DNA of 64,000 nt from Paractinoplanes tereljensis (GCF_016862435.1 NZ_BOMY01000013.1:362293-426292), one strand, 5' to 3'. Shown: positions 35,337 to 44,786, counted from the stretch's first letter. Notes: generated by a model not told the origin, from the sequence alone. Translations and numbers: made by a program.

Positions 35337-35909
35337 ATGACGGCTGCGATGAGCGACTACCTACCGCCCGCCGACGGCTGGACTGTTGACGATCTTGACG
35401 CCATGCCGGAAGACGGCGTGCGCCGCGAGTTGCTCGATGGAGTGCTCCTCGTGTCCCCCTCCCCCACGGACATCCACCAGATCATCGCCATGCGACTCGG
35501 TGTCGCCCTCGAAGAGTCCTGCCCGGCCGAGTATCAGGTCACGCAGGGCGTCGAGGTCCGCATCAGCTCACGACGCACCTTCATCCCCGATGTGCTGGTC
35601 GCTACCGATGAGGCGGCTCGCCGCCGATCCCGGATCTACGCACCCCACGAGGTCCTGCTGGCCGTCGAGATCGTGTCGCCGTCGTCGCTGAGCATGGACC
35701 GCATCACCAAGCACGCGCTCTACGCCTCGGCCGGCATCCCGTTCTACTGGCGGATCGAGACGACCGATGCTCTCGTCGTGGAGACCTACAAGATCGATCC
35801 GGAGCACGAGATCTACCGCCCGGCCGGCACTTTCACCTCGGTGATCTCGACGGACGAGCCGTGGGAGATCAACGTGCCGATCAAGCGGATCACCCCGCGT
35901 TATCTCTAG
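35337..35909 (+). CDS. Uma2 family endonuclease-like protein
   Basis: 190 residues of the Uma2/DUF820 family, with a PD-(D/E)XK nuclease-like fold. GWTVDDLDAMPEDGVRRELL at the start, FIPDVLVATD (catalytic PD) and VLLAVEIVSPSS (second acidic residue) are present. ATG at 35337 preceded by TTGGAGG; a GTG at 35310 is an alternative. It stands alone on the plus strand between nuoH and nuoI, and its stop codon overlaps the left end of the inverted-repeat element. Confidence 0.9.
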   Translation: MTAAMSDYLPPADGWTVDDLDAMPEDGVRRELLDGVLLVSPSPTDIHQIIAMRLGVALEESCPAEYQVTQGVEVRISSRRTFIPDVLVATDEAARRRSRIYAPHEVLLAVEIVSPSSLSMDRITKHALYASAGIPFYWRIETTDALVVETYKIDPEHEIYRPAGTFTSVISTDEPWEINVPIKRITPRYL

Positions 35910-36072
35910 GGCCTGTCCTGCCGGCCACGTGGGAGCGAGGCGAGGTCCAGGTGTCGTCTGGGTGCGCGGCGCGGGCGCCCGGATACCGGTGTTGTATCTG
36001 GGTGTTCGCGCCGTGCGGCCAGGCGGCGGCTGGGCCACGCCGCAGCCCCGCGTGGCCGGCAGGACAGGCCCT
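35908..36072. mobile_element. 165-bp MITE-like element with 22-bp perfect terminal inverted repeats
   Basis: Arms of 22 bp, starting AGGGCCTGTCCTGCC and ending in the exact complement, occupy 35908-35929 and 36051-36072. The 121-bp interior is GC-rich and non-coding. The element fills all the space between the Uma2 stop (whose last two bases lie in it) and the nuoH stop. No target-site duplication is obvious. A non-autonomous transposable or REP-like element is the best reading; a long-range transcription barrier between convergent genes is the alternative. Confidence 0.65.
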
Positions 36073-36074
36073 CG

Positions 36075-37037
36075 TCACATCGCGATCTTGACTGCCGCGG
36101 TCAGGACCAGTTGGGCCAGGGCCAGCGGGACCAGGATCAGCCAGCAGAGGCGTTGCAGCTGGTCCTCGCGCAGCCGGGGGTAGGTCACCCGGAACCAGAT
36201 GATCACGAAGGACACGGCGAAGACCTTCAGCAGGGTCCACAGCCAGCCCAGGTGGTCGGCGGCCGGGCCGTGCCAGCCGCCCAGGAACAGCACCGTGGTC
36301 AGCGCGGCGATCACCACGATGCCGACGTATTCGGCCAGCAGGAAGAACGCGAACCGCAAACCCGTGTACTCGGTCATGTAGCCGAAGACCAGCTCCGAGT
36401 CGGCGATCGGCATGTCGAACGGGGGGCGGCGGATCTCGGCCAGGCCGGCGATGAAGAAGATGAGCGCGGCCGGCGCCTGCCAGAGCAGCCACCAGGGCTT
36501 CCACGCCTCGATGATGCCGGGCAGGCTCAGCGTGCCGGCCGCCATCGCCACGCTCGCCGCCGCCAGCACCAGCGGCAGCTCGTAACCGAGCAGCTGGGCG
36601 GCGCCGCGCAGGCCGCCGAGCAGGCTGTATTTGTTGGCGCTGGCCCAGGCCGACATCAGCACCGCGAGCACGCCCACGCCGAGAACGGCGAGGACGAAGA
36701 ACAGACCGACGTCCAGCGGCTGGGCGACCAGGCCGTTCGGGCCGAGCGGGATGGCCAGCAACACCAGCAGATAGGGGAACAGCGCGACAAGCGGCGCGAG
36801 CCGGAAGATCCGGCGATCGGCGTCCCGCGGGGCGATGTCCTCCTTCTGCACGAACTTCACGCCGTCGGCGACCAGCTGCGCCCAGCCGTGGTAACCGCCC
36901 GCGTACATCGGACCGAGGCGGCCCTGCATGTGCGCCATAACCTTGTGTTCGGCCTGGCCGACGATGAGCGGCAGGGTGAGGAAGCCGACCACGACGGCGA
37001 CCACGCGGATGGTGAGATCGAGCCAGAGCGGCATCAT
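36075..37037 (-). CDS. nuoH: NADH-quinone oxidoreductase subunit H
   Basis: 320 residues, eight membrane helices, forms the quinone-binding chamber. ERRPPFD-type motif appears as AEIRRPPFDMPIADSELVFG, plus ADGVKFVQKEDI. Two ATG codons in a row; the first (37037) overlaps the nuoC stop (ATGA). In a complete operon nuoG would precede it. Confidence 0.95.
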   Translation of the reverse strand: MMPLWLDLTIRVVAVVVGFLTLPLIVGQAEHKVMAHMQGRLGPMYAGGYHGWAQLVADGVKFVQKEDIAPRDADRRIFRLAPLVALFPYLLVLLAIPLGPNGLVAQPLDVGLFFVLAVLGVGVLAVLMSAWASANKYSLLGGLRGAAQLLGYELPLVLAAASVAMAAGTLSLPGIIEAWKPWWLLWQAPAALIFFIAGLAEIRRPPFDMPIADSELVFGYMTEYTGLRFAFFLLAEYVGIVVIAALTTVLFLGGWHGPAADHLGWLWTLLKVFAVSFVIIWFRVTYPRLREDQLQRLCWLILVPLALAQLVLTAAVKIAM

Positions 37038-37645
37038 TGGGCGTTCGGTCCCCACTCGGCGGGATCGGGCACGCCCGGCGGGCGCATCGGGGCGCGTTTG
37101 GCGGTGCCGGCCTCGGACTCGCCCGGCTCCTTGGCGCCCGGCCAGGCCTTGGCCACCCGGGCCGCCAGCACGAACTCCTTGCGCAGCGGGTTGCCCTCAA
37201 AACCGGGCGGCAGCAGCAGCGGGCGCAGGTCGGGGTGGCGGGCGAAGGTGATGCCGAACATCTCGAACGTCTCCCGCTCGTGCCAGGCGGCCCCCGGGAA
37301 CAGCTCGACCACCGACTCGACCACCGGGTCGTCCCGGGTGATGCGGGTGCGCAGCAGCAGCGAGTGCTTGCGGCGGGTCGAATAGAGGTGGCAGAGCACC
37401 GAGAAGCCGTCGTCGAGCTCGTCGACCGCGGACAGCCAGTCGAAGAAGTCGCAGCCCAGCGCGCCGTTGTGCTTCGCCGTGCCGACCGCTTCCCACCAGC
37501 GGGCGACCGGCACGTCGATGACGGCACGCTCGTGGCCGGGACCGCCGCCGGAGACCGACGCGGACGCGTTGCCCTTGTCGGGGGTCTCCGGAGTGGTGTC
37601 CTCCATCAGGGCGACCAGGCGTTCGCCGACCTCTTCGGGCGTCAT
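37034..37645 (-). CDS. nuoC: NADH-quinone oxidoreductase subunit C
   Basis: 203 residues. FFDWLSAVDELDDGFSVLCH and WHERETFEMFGITFARHPDL then RPLLLPPGFEGNPLRKEF match the 30-kDa subunit. ATG at 37645. nuoD, which normally follows, is missing; nuoH follows directly with a 4-bp overlap, so the gene order is settled and not broken mid-gene. Confidence 0.93.
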   Translation of the reverse strand: MTPEEVGERLVALMEDTTPETPDKGNASASVSGGGPGHERAVIDVPVARWWEAVGTAKHNGALGCDFFDWLSAVDELDDGFSVLCHLYSTRRKHSLLLRTRITRDDPVVESVVELFPGAAWHERETFEMFGITFARHPDLRPLLLPPGFEGNPLRKEFVLAARVAKAWPGAKEPGESEAGTAKRAPMRPPGVPDPAEWGPNAQ

Positions 37646-37670
37646 GGCGTCATCCTATGGTTTTGGCTTT

Positions 37671-38966
37671 CTACAGACCCGGCAGGCGTCCGTTACGGAA
37701 GACGTCGACGAAGTCCTGGTGGTCCTCGCGGGCCTGGTCGCCGTACCGGTGGGCGAACTCGACGAGGTGGTCGACGAAGCCCTTCTCGTCCTTGTCGACG
37801 GCCGCGACGATGGTCTCCTCGGTGGAGAAGTCGACCAGGTCGTGGGTGGATTCGTCGTCGGCCACCGAGTGCATGCGGGCGACCGCGCGGCCCAGGTCGG
37901 TGATGACGCCGAGCAGTTCGTCGGGCTCGTTGACGTCGGCCCAGTCGAGGTCGGCAGCGTACGGCGAGACCTCGGCGACCAGCTGGCCGATGCCGTTGAG
38001 CGTGGTGTAACCGACCCACGGGTCGGCGTGCGCCTGCAGGGCGTGCTGCGACTCGGCGGTGCGGTGGCCCTGGTGCTTGAAGTACGCCTTTACCCGCTCG
38101 TCGTCGATCCAGCGGGCCACGGCCGGCACCTGAGCCTGCTTCATGTAGATGATCACGTCATTTTCCAGGGCCTGGGTGTGGCCCTCGAGCAGCAGGTTGT
38201 AGGACGGCAGCCCGGCCGAGCCGATGCCCACGCCCTTGCGCAGCTTGATGTCCTTGATCTTGGTGGCCAGCGGCCGGGACTGCTCGGGCAGCGTGCCCAG
38301 GTAGTCGTCGAAGGCGGCCTGGACCAGCGACCCGGTCGCCTCGTCGACCTCGAAGACGCCGTCGGCCAGCGAGAACCGGCGCTCGTAGTCGTCGATCGTG
38401 GTCTGCCCGGCCAGCAGGTCGACCCGGGTGTTGAGCCGCGCCTCCTGCAGCACCCGGCGCAGCACGCCGTCGGCCGTCTCCAGGGTGATCGAGCCGATCG
38501 CGTCGTCACCGCCGGTCGCGATGGCCCGCAGCTCGATCAGATAGGACTGGGCGAATGCCTTGACCAGGGCGGTGATGTTGTCGTCGGACAGCGCCTTCTG
38601 GTAGCCGATCAGAGCGAGGCTGGCCGAGAAACGCTTGAGGTCCCAGGAGAACGGCCCCACGTAGGCCTCGTCGAAATCGTTGACGTTGAAGACCAGAACG
38701 CCCGACGAGTTCATGTAGGTGCCGAAGTTCTCCGCGTGCAGGTCGCCGTGGATCCAGACCCGGCTGGTCTGCGCGTCGAGGAAGCGGTCGTCGGCGAACC
38801 CGCCGGTGAGGTCGGCATAGAAGAGCGAGGCGCTGCCCCGGTAGAAGGCGAACGGCGAGGCCGCCATCTTTCGGAACTTCCGGCGGAAGGCCGCCGGATC
38901 GAGCGCCATCAGCTCGCCGAATTCCCTGCTCAGAACGTCGATGATGAAATCCGCGCGCGCACTCAT
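37671..38966 (-). CDS. DUF2252 family protein (kinase-like fold)
   Basis: 431 residues. VWIHGDLHAENFGTYMNSSG and VLVFNVNDFDEAYVGPFSWD recall the catalytic and metal-binding loops of aminoglycoside-phosphotransferase-like kinases. YVGYTTLNGIG-type and QVLQ regions match DUF2252. Activity is unknown. It lies between nuoB (10 bp away) and nuoC (25 bp away) on the same strand, so it is probably read in the nuo transcript. Confidence 0.88.
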   Translation of the reverse strand: MSARADFIIDVLSREFGELMALDPAAFRRKFRKMAASPFAFYRGSASLFYADLTGGFADDRFLDAQTSRVWIHGDLHAENFGTYMNSSGVLVFNVNDFDEAYVGPFSWDLKRFSASLALIGYQKALSDDNITALVKAFAQSYLIELRAIATGGDDAIGSITLETADGVLRRVLQEARLNTRVDLLAGQTTIDDYERRFSLADGVFEVDEATGSLVQAAFDDYLGTLPEQSRPLATKIKDIKLRKGVGIGSAGLPSYNLLLEGHTQALENDVIIYMKQAQVPAVARWIDDERVKAYFKHQGHRTAESQHALQAHADPWVGYTTLNGIGQLVAEVSPYAADLDWADVNEPDELLGVITDLGRAVARMHSVADDESTHDLVDFSTEETIVAAVDKDEKGFVDHLVEFAHRYGDQAREDHQDFVDVFRNGRLPGL

Positions 38967-38976
38967 AAGGCGCAGA

Positions 38977-39543
38977 CTAGTCGGCGGTGACCATCGGCGG
39001 AGTGACCATCGGGGCAGTCAGAGAGGAAGCGTCGCGGGGCCGGGTGAGCGGATCGGGGCGCGGCACTCCACCCGGGCCGGCCTGCTCGGCGGCGATCTTC
39101 TCCTGCAGGCGCAGGATGCCGTGCAGCAGCGCCTCGGGCCGGGGCGGGCAACCGGGCACGTAGACGTCGACCGGGATCAACTGGTCGACCCCCTTGGTCA
39201 CCGAATAGGAGTCCCAGTAGGGACCGCCGCAGTTGGAGCAGCTGCCGAAGGAGATCACGTACTTCGGCTCGGGCATCTGGTCGTAGAGCCGCTTGATGGC
39301 CGGGGCCATCTTGTCGGTGACCGTGCCGGAGACGACCATCAGGTCGGCCTGGCGGGGGCCGTGCGCGAACGGGATCACGCCGAGGCGCATGAAGTCGTGC
39401 CGGCTCATGCTGGACGCGATGAACTCGATCGCGCAGCACGCCAGCCCGAAGTTGAACACCCAGAGCGAATAGCGCCTCCCCCAGTTCAGCACGAACCGGA
39501 TGGGCTCCCCGAGCACTCCTGGCAGACCGGACACGTCCGTCAA
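38977..39543 (-). CDS. nuoB: NADH-quinone oxidoreductase subunit B
   Basis: 188 residues, carrying cluster N2. [21 protein letters not shown] and [14 protein letters not shown] supply the four Cys ligands. The start appears to be TTG at 39543, one base after the stop of the decarboxylase gene, with GGAG in that stop region, so translation is probably coupled. nuoA is not upstream. Confidence 0.93.
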   Translation of the reverse strand: MTDVSGLPGVLGEPIRFVLNWGRRYSLWVFNFGLACCAIEFIASSMSRHDFMRLGVIPFAHGPRQADLMVVSGTVTDKMAPAIKRLYDQMPEPKYVISFGSCSNCGGPYWDSYSVTKGVDQLIPVDVYVPGCPPRPEALLHGILRLQEKIAAEQAGPGGVPRPDPLTRPRDASSLTAPMVTPPMVTAD

Positions 39544-39544
39544 C

Positions 39545-40990
39545 CTACTCCGTGGACTGGCTGGGACGCTGCAGCAGGCTCAGGAAGCCGGTCAGCAGCG
39601 CCTCGCGCAGGGCCGGCGGGACGGCGTCGAGCAGGGAGTTGACCGCGGCCATCTGGGTGAAGTCGCCGCCGCCCAGGCCGAGCCCTTCGGCCAGGCCGGC
39701 CACCAGCTGCGGCGTGATCATTTCGGGGGTGAGCGCGCCGGCCGCCTCGAGCAGGGGTGCCGGGAGCTGGGCCGGGCCCCGATCGCGGGTCGCGACGACG
39801 GCCGCGGCCAGGTCGGCGGCGAACTCCTTGGCGGTCGGGGCGACGGCCGCGGTCACGGTGAGGTGGATGGTGGCCGGCAGGTCGCCGAAGGACATCTGCG
39901 GCTGGGTGTGCCAGCCTCGGGCGGCCAGTTCGTCGGCCAGCACGAAGATGTCCACCCCGGGGTCGGCGGCCAGGCACACCACGCTGGCCTCGGGCGGGGC
40001 GAAGAGGCGGACGCCGTCGGTGTCGGTGACCGCCGCGGCCAGGGTCGACACCGCGTCCTGGGTGCTGCGGGCCAGCTCCAGATAGCCGGCGTCGCCGATG
40101 TGGCGCAGGGTGGCCACGGCCGCGGCGATCGGGCCGCCGGACCGGGTGGACGACACGATCGGGTTGATCATCGTGTAGCCCGGCCAGCCGGCGAACGCGA
40201 AGTACTGCGGGAGGCGCAGCTCCTCGGTGCGGTGCAGCAGGATCGAGACGCCCTTCGGGGCGTACGCGTATTTGTGCAGGTCGACCGAGATGCTGGTGAC
40301 GCCGGGGACGGACAGGTCGAACGGCGGCAGGTCGGCGCCCAGGCGCTTCAGGTAGGGCAGCACCCAGCCGCCGAAGCAGGCGTCCACGTGGAACCGCACC
40401 CCACGCTCGGCCGCGATCGCGGCCAGCCGCGGAATCGGGTCGACCACGCCGTGCGCGTAGGACGGGGCGGAACCGACCACCAGCACCGTGTCGGCGGTGA
40501 TCGCGGCGGCCATCGCCTCCGGGTCGGCCCGCAGGTCGGCACCGACCGGCACCACGTCGAGCGCCACCCGCAGGTAGTGCGCCGCCTTGGCGAACGCGGC
40601 GTGCGCGGTGGACGGGATCACCAGGCGCGGGGTGGCCAGCTCGGGACGGCTGTCGCGAGCCGCCTTGACCGCCAGGATCAGCGACTCGGTGCCGCCGCTG
40701 GTGACGCTGCCGACTGTCTGCGCGTCGCCGCCGAGCAGCCGGGCCGCCGCGCCGACCAGCGCGTTCTCCATCGCCAGCAGCGACGGGAACGCGGTCGGGT
40801 CGAGGCCGTTGACGTGCGCGGAGATCGCGTACGCGGCCTGGGCCAGCTCGTCGAGACCGTCCAGGGCCGGGTCGTAGACGTAGGCGAACAGGCGACCGCC
40901 GTGGGTGGGCAGGTCGGCCCGGCGGAGCTCACCGAGCTCACCGAGGATCTGCGCACCGGAAACGCCCTGCTCGGGCAGCGCTTCGAACAT
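39545..40990 (-). CDS. PLP-dependent decarboxylase/lyase, sphingosine-1-phosphate-lyase-like
   Basis: 481 residues, fold-type [21 protein letters not shown] binds the cofactor phosphate, [10 protein letters not shown] holds the pyridine-binding Asp, and [20 protein letters not shown] holds the Schiff-base Lys in the HKY motif typical of the S1P-lyase and group II decarboxylase families. The substrate may be an amino acid or a phospho-amino-alcohol. The C-terminal 60 residues are extra. ATG at 40990, 9 bp after the MFS gene. Confidence 0.87.
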   Translation of the reverse strand: MFEALPEQGVSGAQILGELGELRRADLPTHGGRLFAYVYDPALDGLDELAQAAYAISAHVNGLDPTAFPSLLAMENALVGAAARLLGGDAQTVGSVTSGGTESLILAVKAARDSRPELATPRLVIPSTAHAAFAKAAHYLRVALDVVPVGADLRADPEAMAAAITADTVLVVGSAPSYAHGVVDPIPRLAAIAAERGVRFHVDACFGGWVLPYLKRLGADLPPFDLSVPGVTSISVDLHKYAYAPKGVSILLHRTEELRLPQYFAFAGWPGYTMINPIVSSTRSGGPIAAAVATLRHIGDAGYLELARSTQDAVSTLAAAVTDTDGVRLFAPPEASVVCLAADPGVDIFVLADELAARGWHTQPQMSFGDLPATIHLTVTAAVAPTAKEFAADLAAAVVATRDRGPAQLPAPLLEAAGALTPEMITPQLVAGLAEGLGLGGGDFTQMAAVNSLLDAVPPALREALLTGFLSLLQRPSQSTE

Positions 40991-40999
40991 GCGATGACG

Positions 41000-42328
41000 C
41001 TACCGCTCGACGTCTCGGTAGGCGCCCAGCAGCAGGACCGCGGCGCCGACCAGCAGGCCCGGCACCACGGTGAAGCCGAGCAGCACGCCGAGCCGGGCGG
41101 TGCTGTCCTGGGTGGCGGCCTCTCCGGTCGACGACGAGACATAGCCGAAGAGCTGGAGGATCAGCGCGTAGAGCCCGGGGCCGAGGGCCAGCCCGAGGGT
41201 CTCCCCCGCGGTCCACAGGCCGGTGAAGACACCGGCCTGCCGGCGGCCGGTCCGCGCGGTGTCGTAGGCGATGCAGTCCGGCAGCATCGACATCGAGAAG
41301 ACCTGCTGGCCGGCGTACCCGCAGCCGATCACGGCGACGACCAGGTAGACGGCGACCGGGGGCAGGGCCGGGGAGGCCAGCAGGAGCAGCGCGCCGACCG
41401 CGTACAGCAGCGAGGCGGCGACCAGCGAGCGCGGCTTGCCGAACCGGGCCCCCACCCGGCTCCACACCGGCATGACCAGCAACGCCGGGCCGACGAAGGC
41501 GGCGAACAGGAAGGTCGCGCCGGAGCCGGACCGCACGATGTGGTCGGCGAAGTACTGCACCCCGGCCAGCATCGTGCCGACCCCGACGGCCTGGACGATC
41601 CAGCACAGCAGCAGCGCGCGGAACGGGCGGTTGGCGGCCGCGATCCGCAGCTGGCTGCGCAGGTCGGGCTCGGACTCGACGGCCGAGCGGGTATCCGCCG
41701 TCCGGGTGCCGAAGTAGACACCGAGCGTGCCCAGCGCGATCAGGACGCCCACGAAGATGCCGGACCACCGGTGCCCGACCAGGCCGCCGCCGGTCTGGTC
41801 GACCACCAGCGGGGCCAGCGCCCCGGAAACCAGGATGGCCAGCGCCAGCACGGCGACCCGCCAGGTCATCAGGCGGGTGCGCTCGTCGTAGCCGTCGGTC
41901 AGTTCGGCCGGCATCGCGACGTACGGCACCTGGAAGAACGCGTAGGCGGTGGCGGCTACCAGGAAGGAGATCGCCACGTACGCGCCGGCGCCGGCGCCGC
42001 TGGCGAACGGGCCGGCGAAGATCGCCGCGAAGAGCACGGCGAGCAGCAGGCCCGCGACGAGCAGGAAGGCCCGCCGGTCACCGCGGCGGTCGGAGATCCG
42101 GCCGGCGACCGGGTTGACCAGTACGTCCCACGCCTTCGGGAGCAGCACCAGCAAGCCCGCCACGCCCGCCGCCACACCTAACGTATCTGTCAAATAGGGC
42201 AGAAGAAGCAAACCTGGCACGGTGCCGAAAGCGCCCGTGACCAGCGAACCCAGGGAGTAACCGGCTAAAACGCGGCGCGACAGCACGCCGGACGGCCGTA
42301 CTTCCGAAGAGGGACCGGTGGTCGTCAT
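41000..42328 (-). CDS. MFS transporter, GPH (glycoside-pentoside-hexuronide) type
   Basis: 442 residues with about 12 helices. LTDTLGVAAGVAGLLVLLPK, WDVLVNPVAGRISDRRGDRR and YVAMPAELTDGYDERTRLMT are typical of the GPH cation-symporter group. ATG at 42328. Substrate unknown. It heads the minus-strand run leading into the decarboxylase and nuoB, and is divergent from the GGT gene with overlapping start regions. Confidence 0.88.
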   Translation of the reverse strand: MTTTGPSSEVRPSGVLSRRVLAGYSLGSLVTGAFGTVPGLLLLPYLTDTLGVAAGVAGLLVLLPKAWDVLVNPVAGRISDRRGDRRAFLLVAGLLLAVLFAAIFAGPFASGAGAGAYVAISFLVAATAYAFFQVPYVAMPAELTDGYDERTRLMTWRVAVLALAILVSGALAPLVVDQTGGGLVGHRWSGIFVGVLIALGTLGVYFGTRTADTRSAVESEPDLRSQLRIAAANRPFRALLLCWIVQAVGVGTMLAGVQYFADHIVRSGSGATFLFAAFVGPALLVMPVWSRVGARFGKPRSLVAASLLYAVGALLLLASPALPPVAVYLVVAVIGCGYAGQQVFSMSMLPDCIAYDTARTGRRQAGVFTGLWTAGETLGLALGPGLYALILQLFGYVSSSTGEAATQDSTARLGVLLGFTVVPGLLVGAAVLLLGAYRDVER

Positions 42329-42377
42329 GGTCGCGCATGCTAACCACGATCTTGCCGCGACGCCTACGCTTCCCCAG

Positions 42378-43769
42378 ATGAAAAGCGTTGCGGCCGGGGT
42401 CGCCGCCAGCCATCCGGCCACCGCCCGGGCCGGATTGCAGATCCTGCAGGACGGCGGAACGGCGGCCGATGCCGCGGTGGCGGCCGTGCTCGCCACCTGC
42501 GTGGCCGAGACGATCTTCACCGGTCTGGGCGGCGGCGGGTTCGCCACCTACTTCGAGGCGGCCACCGGCGAGGTCACCTGCCTCGACTTCTTCGTGGCGG
42601 CACCCGGCCTGGACGGCGACGCCGAGCCGGGCCCGATGATCTCGGTGGACGTGTTCTTCGGTGGCCTGCCGCAGGTCTACTCGATCGGCGGGGCGAGCGC
42701 GGCGGTGCCCGGCGTGCCGGCCGGCTGCGGCGAGGTGCACCGGCGCTGGGGCCGGCTGCCCTGGGCCGAGGTGGTGGCGCCCGCGTTCGCGCTGGCCAAG
42801 ACCGGAGTGCCGACCCCGGAGGCGCACGCCCGCACGCTCGACGCCTGCGCACCCGCGCTGGCCTACGGCGAGGGTGCCCCGATCTACACCCCGAACGGGC
42901 GCCGGCTGCAGGGCGGCGAGCTGCTCTTCCACCCGGGCCTGGCGACCGCGCTGGAGGCGCTCGCGGTGGTCGGCCCGTCGATCTTCTACACCGGTGACTT
43001 CGCACCGGTCATGGTCGACGCGGTCCGCGCCGCGGGTGGTTCGCTCGGCCGGCGCGACCTGGCCGAGTACCGCGTGCTGGAGACCCACGTCGACCGGGCC
43101 GCGCTCAACGGTTACCAGGTGCGCGCGCGGCACGACCTGAACCGGGTGGTGGACACCATCGGCGCGCTGCCCGCCGACCTGTCCCGGCCGGGGCGGACGC
43201 TCGGGCTGGCCGAGGCGCTGCGCGACCAGGGGCGGCAGCGGGTCGGGGACACCACCAACGTGTCCGTGGTGGACGCCGAGGGCAACGCCTGCGTGATCAC
43301 CACGACCCTCGGGCTCGGCTCCGCGGTGTGGCTGCCCGGCCTCGGCATCAATCTCAACTCGATGCTCGGCGAGGGCGAGCTCAATTTCGGCGACCTGCGG
43401 CCGGGCGACCGGATGCCGTCCAACATGTGCCCGCTCGTGGTGATCGACCCGGCCGGGCGGCTGGCCGTGGCGGCGGGTTCGGCCGGCGCCTCGCGGATCC
43501 GCACCGCGCTCATCGACACCCTGCTCGGCGTGCTGGTCGACGACCTCGACATGGCCGCGGCGACCGGGCGGCCGCGCTTCCACGTCGTCGGCGACACCGT
43601 GCACGCCGAGGCCGGCTATCCCGTCGACGAGTTGTCTGCTCTCGACGAGGCCGGCTGGAAGATCAATCAGTGGCCCGGCCTCAACCACTACTTCGGCGGG
43701 GTCACCGCGGTCGGCCAGGCCGGCGCGGCGGGTGATCCCCGCCGGGCCGGCGTCGGCCTGCTGCTCTGA
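42378..43769 (+). CDS. gamma-glutamyltransferase family protein, short form
   Basis: 463 residues from the ATG at 42378; ATG at 42327 and GTG at 42318 are in-frame alternatives that overlap the divergent gene. DGGTAADAAVAAVLATCVAE and FTGLGGGGFATYF are GGT motifs. The self-cleavage region reads RVGDTTNVSVVDAEGNACVI, with the nucleophile Thr but Asn where the usual TTH has His. GGTs are usually 530-600 residues; the large-subunit part is about 100 short. Hydrolysis or transfer of gamma-glutamyl groups is the family role; activity here is unsure. Confidence 0.82.
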   Translation: MKSVAAGVAASHPATARAGLQILQDGGTAADAAVAAVLATCVAETIFTGLGGGGFATYFEAATGEVTCLDFFVAAPGLDGDAEPGPMISVDVFFGGLPQVYSIGGASAAVPGVPAGCGEVHRRWGRLPWAEVVAPAFALAKTGVPTPEAHARTLDACAPALAYGEGAPIYTPNGRRLQGGELLFHPGLATALEALAVVGPSIFYTGDFAPVMVDAVRAAGGSLGRRDLAEYRVLETHVDRAALNGYQVRARHDLNRVVDTIGALPADLSRPGRTLGLAEALRDQGRQRVGDTTNVSVVDAEGNACVITTTLGLGSAVWLPGLGINLNSMLGEGELNFGDLRPGDRMPSNMCPLVVIDPAGRLAVAAGSAGASRIRTALIDTLLGVLVDDLDMAAATGRPRFHVVGDTVHAEAGYPVDELSALDEAGWKINQWPGLNHYFGGVTAVGQAGAAGDPRRAGVGLLL

Positions 43770-43773
43770 CCGG

Positions 43774-44706
43774 TCAGCCCACCCGGCGGGCGAGGGTGCT
43801 CTGCACGTCGGCGGCGGTCTCCCGCAGCGGGACGTCCAGGTCGGTCGGCTTGAGGCCGAAGGTGTCCTCGGTCCGGCGGCTGTCCAGGTGGAACGGGGCG
43901 TAGAACTGGTAGTCCATCTCGGCCAGCTCGCGGGCGATCGGGACGACCAGGCCGGCCGTGCGCATCACGAACCGAGGCAGCTGCCGGATCTTCACCCGGG
44001 GCTGGCCGGTGAGGTCGGTGTAGCGGTTGGCCAGGTCGCGGATGGTGATGGCGGGCTGGGTGGGGGCGTGCCAGGCCTTGCCGTACGCCCGCTCGTCGCG
44101 CGCCAGCGTGACCATCGTGCGGGCCATGTCGCCGGTGTAGGTGAAGCTGTGCGGCAGGTCGGGGTTGCCGGTGGCCCACGCGGTACGCCCCTTCTCGATG
44201 GCCGGCAGCAGCACCGAGCTGAACACGCCCACCGCGCCGGCGCCGACGTAGTCGGAGCCGCGCACCTCGACCGTGCGCACCCCGCTGTTGAGCGCGTCGC
44301 GCCACATCTTGATCCGAACCTTGCCCTTGCGGCCAACCGCGGCCATCGGGGTTTCCTCGTTCATCCGGCCGCCCGGCTGCGGGCCGTAGACGTAGAGGTT
44401 GCCGGTGATCACGTAGACCGCGCCGGCCGCCTTGGCCGCGGCGATCATCGCGTCGTTCATCGGGTACCACAGGCGCTCCCACTCGGTGTACTTCGGGTTC
44501 GCGCAGTTGTAGACCGCTTCGGCGCCCTCGGCGAGTGAGGTCAGCCGGGCCGTGTCGGAGGCGTCCGCGGCGACCCGCTCGAGGCCGGGCAGGTCGGGAC
44601 CGCTGCCGCTGCGGGTGATCATCCGGACGCTTTCGCCCTGGTCGAGGAGGAGTCGGGCGACGGAGCTGCCGATCGGGCCGGAGCCGATGATGACGTGGTT
44701 CGACAT
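43774..44706 (-). CDS. NAD(P)-dependent epimerase/dehydratase-like protein
   Basis: 310 residues. VIIGSGPIGSSVARLLLDQG is a Rossmann nucleotide loop of the atypical SDR type; VYNCANPKYTEW and YVITGNLYVYGPQ follow. ATG at 44706 with AAGGAG; open codons upstream are shadow. Divergent from a TetR gene with shared operators, so it is likely the target of that regulator. Substrate unknown. Confidence 0.87.
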   Translation of the reverse strand: MSNHVIIGSGPIGSSVARLLLDQGESVRMITRSGSGPDLPGLERVAADASDTARLTSLAEGAEAVYNCANPKYTEWERLWYPMNDAMIAAAKAAGAVYVITGNLYVYGPQPGGRMNEETPMAAVGRKGKVRIKMWRDALNSGVRTVEVRGSDYVGAGAVGVFSSVLLPAIEKGRTAWATGNPDLPHSFTYTGDMARTMVTLARDERAYGKAWHAPTQPAITIRDLANRYTDLTGQPRVKIRQLPRFVMRTAGLVVPIARELAEMDYQFYAPFHLDSRRTEDTFGLKPTDLDVPLRETAADVQSTLARRVG

Positions 44707-44722
44707 AGCTGTTCTCCTTTGC

Positions 44723-44786
44723 GAGCACCGCTCTCTGTTGAGAACAACAGTTCCACGCTTCCGAGCGAAAAGCAAGAGCGGTGCTC
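44723..44786. promoter_or_regulatory. paired inverted repeats between the epimerase and TetR genes
   Basis: GAGCACCGCTCT (44723-44734) and its exact complement AGAGCGGTGCTC (44775-44786) flank a 16-bp palindrome CTGTTGAGAACAACAG. These are candidate TetR operators controlling both divergent genes. Confidence 0.6.

Noticed and set aside
39500..42181. 893-codon plus-strand open frame
   Set aside because: Antisense to the decarboxylase and MFS genes.
42078..43688. 536-codon minus-strand open frame
   Set aside because: Antisense to the gamma-glutamyltransferase homologue, whose motifs are clear.
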